From contig LLYT01000022.1 in the NCBI GenBank assembly GCA_002049545.1, positions 1 through 33,432 on the forward strand: a stretch of DNA of 33,432 nucleotides. The letters run 5' to 3'. This DNA is from Deltaproteobacteria bacterium tcs-42 (GTDB taxonomy: Bacteria; Desulfobacterota; Desulfuromonadia; Desulfuromonadales; Geopsychrobacteraceae). This document shows positions 30,411 through 33,432 of this stretch, one piece after another; the stretch's first letter is position 1, and every line of letters begins with the position of its first letter. Both the position numbers and the translations under genes were made by a program. The notes under the pieces were generated by a model. The model worked only from the letters and a program-made list of their open reading frames with translations, was not told the origin of the DNA and did no database searches.

Positions 30411-30478
30411 TGGCTACCGAAGAGTCCCTATCTGCAGCGAAAGCGAAAACAGACTTTCTTCTTGTGGTGAGGTTGCGC

Positions 30479-30484
30479 TATAGT
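30479..30484 (+). promoter_or_regulatory. Candidate extended -10 for the acyltransferase-prfC unit
   Basis: TATAGT preceded by TTGCGC gives a weak extended -10, with no good -35. If used, it would overlap an alternative GTG start at 30483, which supports the ATG at 30531 as the real start. Confidence 0.3.
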
Positions 30485-30530
30485 GTCCGGTCGATCAGTT
30501 CGGGATTTCTTTCAAGGGAGTTTGTGCCGA

Positions 30531-31445
30531 ATGGCAACCGTTTCTATTAAACATCGTGTTGAATATTTGGCTCTGCGGGTTGTTGCAGCTATTGTCAGGT
30601 TGTTGCCACGTAAAACTGCACTCAATTCAGGGCGTGGACTGGGGCGCTTATCCATCCGGTTTCTGCCGGGGCGCTATCGGCTGGCAAAAGAGAACCTGAG
30701 CAGAGCTCTCCCGGAGTTGAATGCGCAGGAGCTTGAAGATAACGTACGGAAAAATTTTGAGCATATCGGGATCAGTGGTGTGGAAATGCTACGGCTGGAT
30801 ATGCTCAAAGTTGGTGGTGATGATCTGCAGCGTTATTTTAATCTTGAAAATATACATTTTCTGCACGAAGCGTTAGAGCTGAACAAGGGAGTCCTCATTC
30901 TGACCGGGCACCTGGGTTTTTGGGAAGCAGGCCATTTTGTTATGGCCGAACTGGGTATCCCGTGTGCAGCTGTGGCAAAACCACTGAAAAATCCCTTGAC
31001 GGATCGGTATTTTACAGCAATTCGTACCTTTTTTGGGACCGAGATTCTCAATAGCCGTAAGGGGGCCCGAAGGATTCTGAAATCGCTACGGGAAAAACGT
31101 GCAGTTGTGGTTTTGCTTGATCAGAACATCTCTCCACCGGGATCGGTCGCCACCGATTTTTTTGGCCGCAAGGCTTATACAACGACGTCTATTGCCAATA
31201 TTGCAATGAAGTATCAGGTTCCGATTGTCCCCATATTTTTTCTGCGGCAATTGGATGGTCGCTACAAAACGTGGGCAGAACCAATGTTGATGTTGCCCGA
31301 TACAAGTGAAGAAAATGACATTGCAAAAAATACCCAACTGTTAACCGATATTATTGAAACAGCGATTCGTCGTGATGTGACCCAGTGGTTCTGGATGCAT
31401 AAGCGCTGGCGGGTGAAGCCTGATCAAGTAAAGGAAAAAGAATAA
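30531..31445 (+). CDS. LpxL/HtrB-type lysophospholipid acyltransferase
   Basis: The 304-residue inner-membrane enzyme belongs to the lipid A late-acyltransferase family. Residues 12-30 are a hydrophobic anchor region; [14 protein letters not shown] (50-63) is conserved; the catalytic HX4E motif is H127-LGFW-E132 in [33 protein letters not shown] and [10 protein letters not shown] near the C-terminus are family hallmarks. It likely transfers a secondary acyl chain to lipid A precursors or a related lipid. GGGAG lies about ten bases upstream of the ATG. Its TAA shares a base with the prfC ATG (TAATG). Confidence 0.88.
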   Translation: MATVSIKHRVEYLALRVVAAIVRLLPRKTALNSGRGLGRLSIRFLPGRYRLAKENLSRALPELNAQELEDNVRKNFEHIGISGVEMLRLDMLKVGGDDLQRYFNLENIHFLHEALELNKGVLILTGHLGFWEAGHFVMAELGIPCAAVAKPLKNPLTDRYFTAIRTFFGTEILNSRKGARRILKSLREKRAVVVLLDQNISPPGSVATDFFGRKAYTTTSIANIAMKYQVPIVPIFFLRQLDGRYKTWAEPMLMLPDTSEENDIAKNTQLLTDIIETAIRRDVTQWFWMHKRWRVKPDQVKEKE

Positions 31446-33031
31446 TGAGCAAGGAACTACAGCAGGAAATAACCAAGCGGCGGACCTTTGGCATTATCAG
31501 CCATCCCGATGCCGGTAAAACCACCCTGACAGAAAAATTATTATTGTTTGGCGGGGCGATTCAGATGGCTGGAACAGTCAAGGCACGGAAATCGGATCGA
31601 CACGCGACCAGTGACTGGATGAGCATTGAAAAAGATCGGGGGATTTCGGTTTCTTCATCGGTGATGAAATTCAATTATCGTGATTTCGAAATCAATTTGC
31701 TCGATACCCCGGGGCACCAGGATTTCTCCGAGGATACTTATCGGGTCTTAACTGCCGTCGACAGTGCACTGATGGTCATCGATAGTGCTAAGGGGGTCGA
31801 GCCGCAGACCGAAAAATTGATGGAAGTTTGCCGGATGCGTAACACACCGGTGCTCACTTTTATCAACAAACTTGACCGTGAAGGGCTGAGTCCCCTTGAT
31901 GTTCTTGCTGATATTGAGGAAAAATTACAGATTGAATGTACGCCACTTTCCTGGCCAATCGGGATGGGAAAACGCTTCAAAGGGGTTTACAACCTTTACC
32001 GCAAGGAGTTGAACCTGTTTACCCCGGGTGACGACGTCCGCAGTACTGAAACAGTCAAATTAAACAGTCTTGACGATCCGCAACTGGATGAACTTCTTGG
32101 TAGCCAGGCAAATGAGTTGCGGGAGGATATCGAACTGCTGGAAGGGGCAGCCAACCCATTCAATCTGGAAGATTATCTTAACGCAAGTCAGAGTCCGGTC
32201 TTTTTTGGCAGTGCCATCAATAATTTCGGGGTGCAGGAGATGCTTGATGCTTTTGTCGAGTTAGCTCCGGCACCGGGCCCGCGTGCGACGGTTGAACGGG
32301 TGGTCGAACCGGATGAGGACGCTTTTTCCGGCTTTGTCTTCAAGATTCAGGCGAACATGGATCCAGCACATCGTGACCGGATCGCGTTCTTGCGTATCTG
32401 TAGTGGTAAATTCACCCGGGGAATGAAGGTCAGACACCACCGGATTGAAAAGGATGTCAGCCTTTCCAAGGCGACAATTTTTATGGCTCAGGATCGAGCT
32501 CACGTCGAAGAGGCATATCCCGGCGACATTATTGGATTGCACAACCACGGTACAATCAAGATTGGTGATACCTTTACCCCGAAGGAGCCCCTTAAGTTTA
32601 CCGGTATCCCCAGTTTTGCCCCGGAACATTTTCGCCGCGTGCGTCTGAAAGACCCACTGAAATCAAAACAATTACAAAAAGGTTTGATTCAGCTTGCCGA
32701 AGAAGGGGCGGTTCAGGTTTTCAAGCCGGTGACCGGAGCAGAGTTTGTCCTTGGCGCAGTCGGTGTATTGCAGTTCGACGTAACCATGGAGCGACTTAAA
32801 GCAGAATACAATGTCAATGCAATCTACGAGGGGGTTGATTACACAACTGCACGTTGGATCGAATGTGATGATCCGAAACTGTTGGAAAAATTTCAAAAAA
32901 AGGAACAGGGCCGTCTGGCACACGATGCTGAAGGCTTTTTGACCTATCTGGCGGCAAGTGAATGGCGCCTTGGCCATACTATGGAACAGTGGGAAGGGGT
33001 GCGGTTTCTCAAATCGCGTGAGCATCGTTGA
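31445..33031 (+). CDS. prfC: Peptide chain release factor 3
   Basis: The 528-residue translational GTPase removes RF1/RF2 from the ribosome after termination. G1 is SHPDAGKTT (19-27); the switch I region [11 protein letters not shown]3 DTPGHQDF and G4 NKLD are present. The sequence [20 protein letters not shown] identifies RF3 rather than EF-G. Domains II and III follow (about 295-528), with the C-terminal [30 protein letters not shown]. Length equals E. coli RF3 (about 529). It is translationally coupled to the acyltransferase gene and ends 33 bp before a strong terminator. Confidence 0.97.
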   Translation: MSKELQQEITKRRTFGIISHPDAGKTTLTEKLLLFGGAIQMAGTVKARKSDRHATSDWMSIEKDRGISVSSSVMKFNYRDFEINLLDTPGHQDFSEDTYRVLTAVDSALMVIDSAKGVEPQTEKLMEVCRMRNTPVLTFINKLDREGLSPLDVLADIEEKLQIECTPLSWPIGMGKRFKGVYNLYRKELNLFTPGDDVRSTETVKLNSLDDPQLDELLGSQANELREDIELLEGAANPFNLEDYLNASQSPVFFGSAINNFGVQEMLDAFVELAPAPGPRATVERVVEPDEDAFSGFVFKIQANMDPAHRDRIAFLRICSGKFTRGMKVRHHRIEKDVSLSKATIFMAQDRAHVEEAYPGDIIGLHNHGTIKIGDTFTPKEPLKFTGIPSFAPEHFRRVRLKDPLKSKQLQKGLIQLAEEGAVQVFKPVTGAEFVLGAVGVLQFDVTMERLKAEYNVNAIYEGVDYTTARWIECDDPKLLEKFQKKEQGRLAHDAEGFLTYLAASEWRLGHTMEQWEGVRFLKSREHR

Positions 33032-33064
33032 GCGTGGGTAAAATAGTAGAACCGGTTTAGAAGG

Positions 33065-33090
33065 AAGGGTCGCAGTGCGACCCTTTTTTT
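33065..33090 (+). terminator. Intrinsic terminator after prfC
   Basis: AAGGGTCG, a CAGTG loop and CGACCCTT form an 8-bp stem followed by a run of Ts. It closes the acyltransferase-prfC unit. The remaining gap to the window end holds AT-rich DNA and the intron 5' region, no gene. Confidence 0.85.
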
Positions 33091-33255
33091 GTTGTTTGCC
33101 CCGGCGCTTTCTGTTATATTTATTGTCACTAATTATTAATTCATTATTTTTCAGGGGTCGGTCGCGGACAGGATTGATATTTTTCCATTCGCCCCGCTCC
33201 GATGGTTCTGCAAGTGCCGAACTGGTGGCAAATCATAAGTAAACTTCTTTGTAAC

Positions 33256-33432
33256 GGGCGACTCGCAGCCCGTTTCCCTCAGTGACGGTGACAGTCCGTC
33301 CCTGTGTAACCGTGAGAGACATAGGAGGCCAACATCAGGATTATCACTCCGGGTAGCACCTCCCCGTCGCACCCATCGAACGGGGTTGCCGGAGGTAAGT
33401 AACTCGCTACGTCGTGAGGCGGGCGGGAGAAG
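33256..33432 (+). mobile_element. 5' part of a group II intron (domain I), truncated by the window end
   Basis: From about 33256 the sequence becomes highly structured and GC-rich, starting GGGCGACTCGCAGCCCG, close to the GTGCGAC start of many bacterial group II introns, though with G instead of T at position 2. Paired segments such as GACGGTGACAGTCCGTC, and the closing run CTACGTCGTGAGGCGGGCGGG, look like domain I. The five bases before it, GTAAC, equal those expected before the intron at the left window end (AACGTAAC in the empty MITE), consistent with a shared intron-binding site. The assignment rests on visual resemblance. Confidence 0.5.

Noticed and set aside
33151-33372. 73-codon minus-strand frame at the right end
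   Set aside because: It is antisense to structured intron-like RNA and shows no protein family.

Overview
The window reads as chromosomal DNA of a Gram-negative anaerobe, most likely a Desulfuromonadales/Geobacterales-type deltaproteobacterium. This is inferred from the gene set: a complete branched-chain amino-acid ABC operon, a corrinoid uptake and nucleotide-loop assembly regulon under cobalamin riboswitches, an outer-membrane TonB-dependent receptor, a TAXI solute receptor and REP-like palindromes. No rRNA, tRNA, CRISPR array or phage was seen.

Layout. Positions 1-76 look like the 3' end (domains V and VI) of a group II intron lying against a roughly 140-bp MITE-like repeat. The last ~177 bases look like the 5' end of such an intron, so the contig is probably bounded by intron copies. 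From 236 to 5784 there is a set of housekeeping and poorly characterised genes: a GIDE/EF-hand membrane protein, ArfB ribosome rescue factor, a GIY-YIG protein, YheU, a short AMP nucleosidase, a DUF454 membrane protein and a YchJ-type SEC-C protein. From 6032 to 11300 on the minus strand lies livK-livH-livM-livG-livF, with a terminator-like hairpin between livK and livH and a palindromic operator candidate over the livK -10 box. From 11708 to 14348 are a UPF0251 DNA-binding protein, a response regulator with a GGDDF-variant GGDEF domain, and an orphan TAXI receptor, followed by a cluster of REP-like hairpins.

From 14685 to 26521 lies a two-part corrinoid regulon, all on the minus strand. One cobalamin riboswitch precedes btuB-btuF-btuC-btuD (uptake). 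A second precedes cobU-cobT-cobS-cobD/cobQ fusion-cbiB (lower-ligand activation, aminopropanol arm and final assembly). Each aptamer is followed by an intrinsic terminator, and both have recognisable promoters, so excess cobalamin should shut down import and assembly together. No corrin-ring genes are in the window, so it cannot tell salvage from de novo synthesis. A second MITE copy in inverted orientation sits between the two units.

From 26661 onward are a DUF1015 protein, a uraA-upp uracil salvage pair in which uraA carries a one-base frameshift in a 7-base homopolymer, an LpxL/HtrB-type acyltransferase overlapping prfC (release factor 3), a clear terminator, and the intron 5' end.

The strongest candidates for novelty are the CobD-CobQ fusion, the C-terminal extension of the BtuD-like ATPase, the GIDE/EF-hand protein, and the MITE/intron arrangement. 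I found no convincing wholly new multi-gene system.
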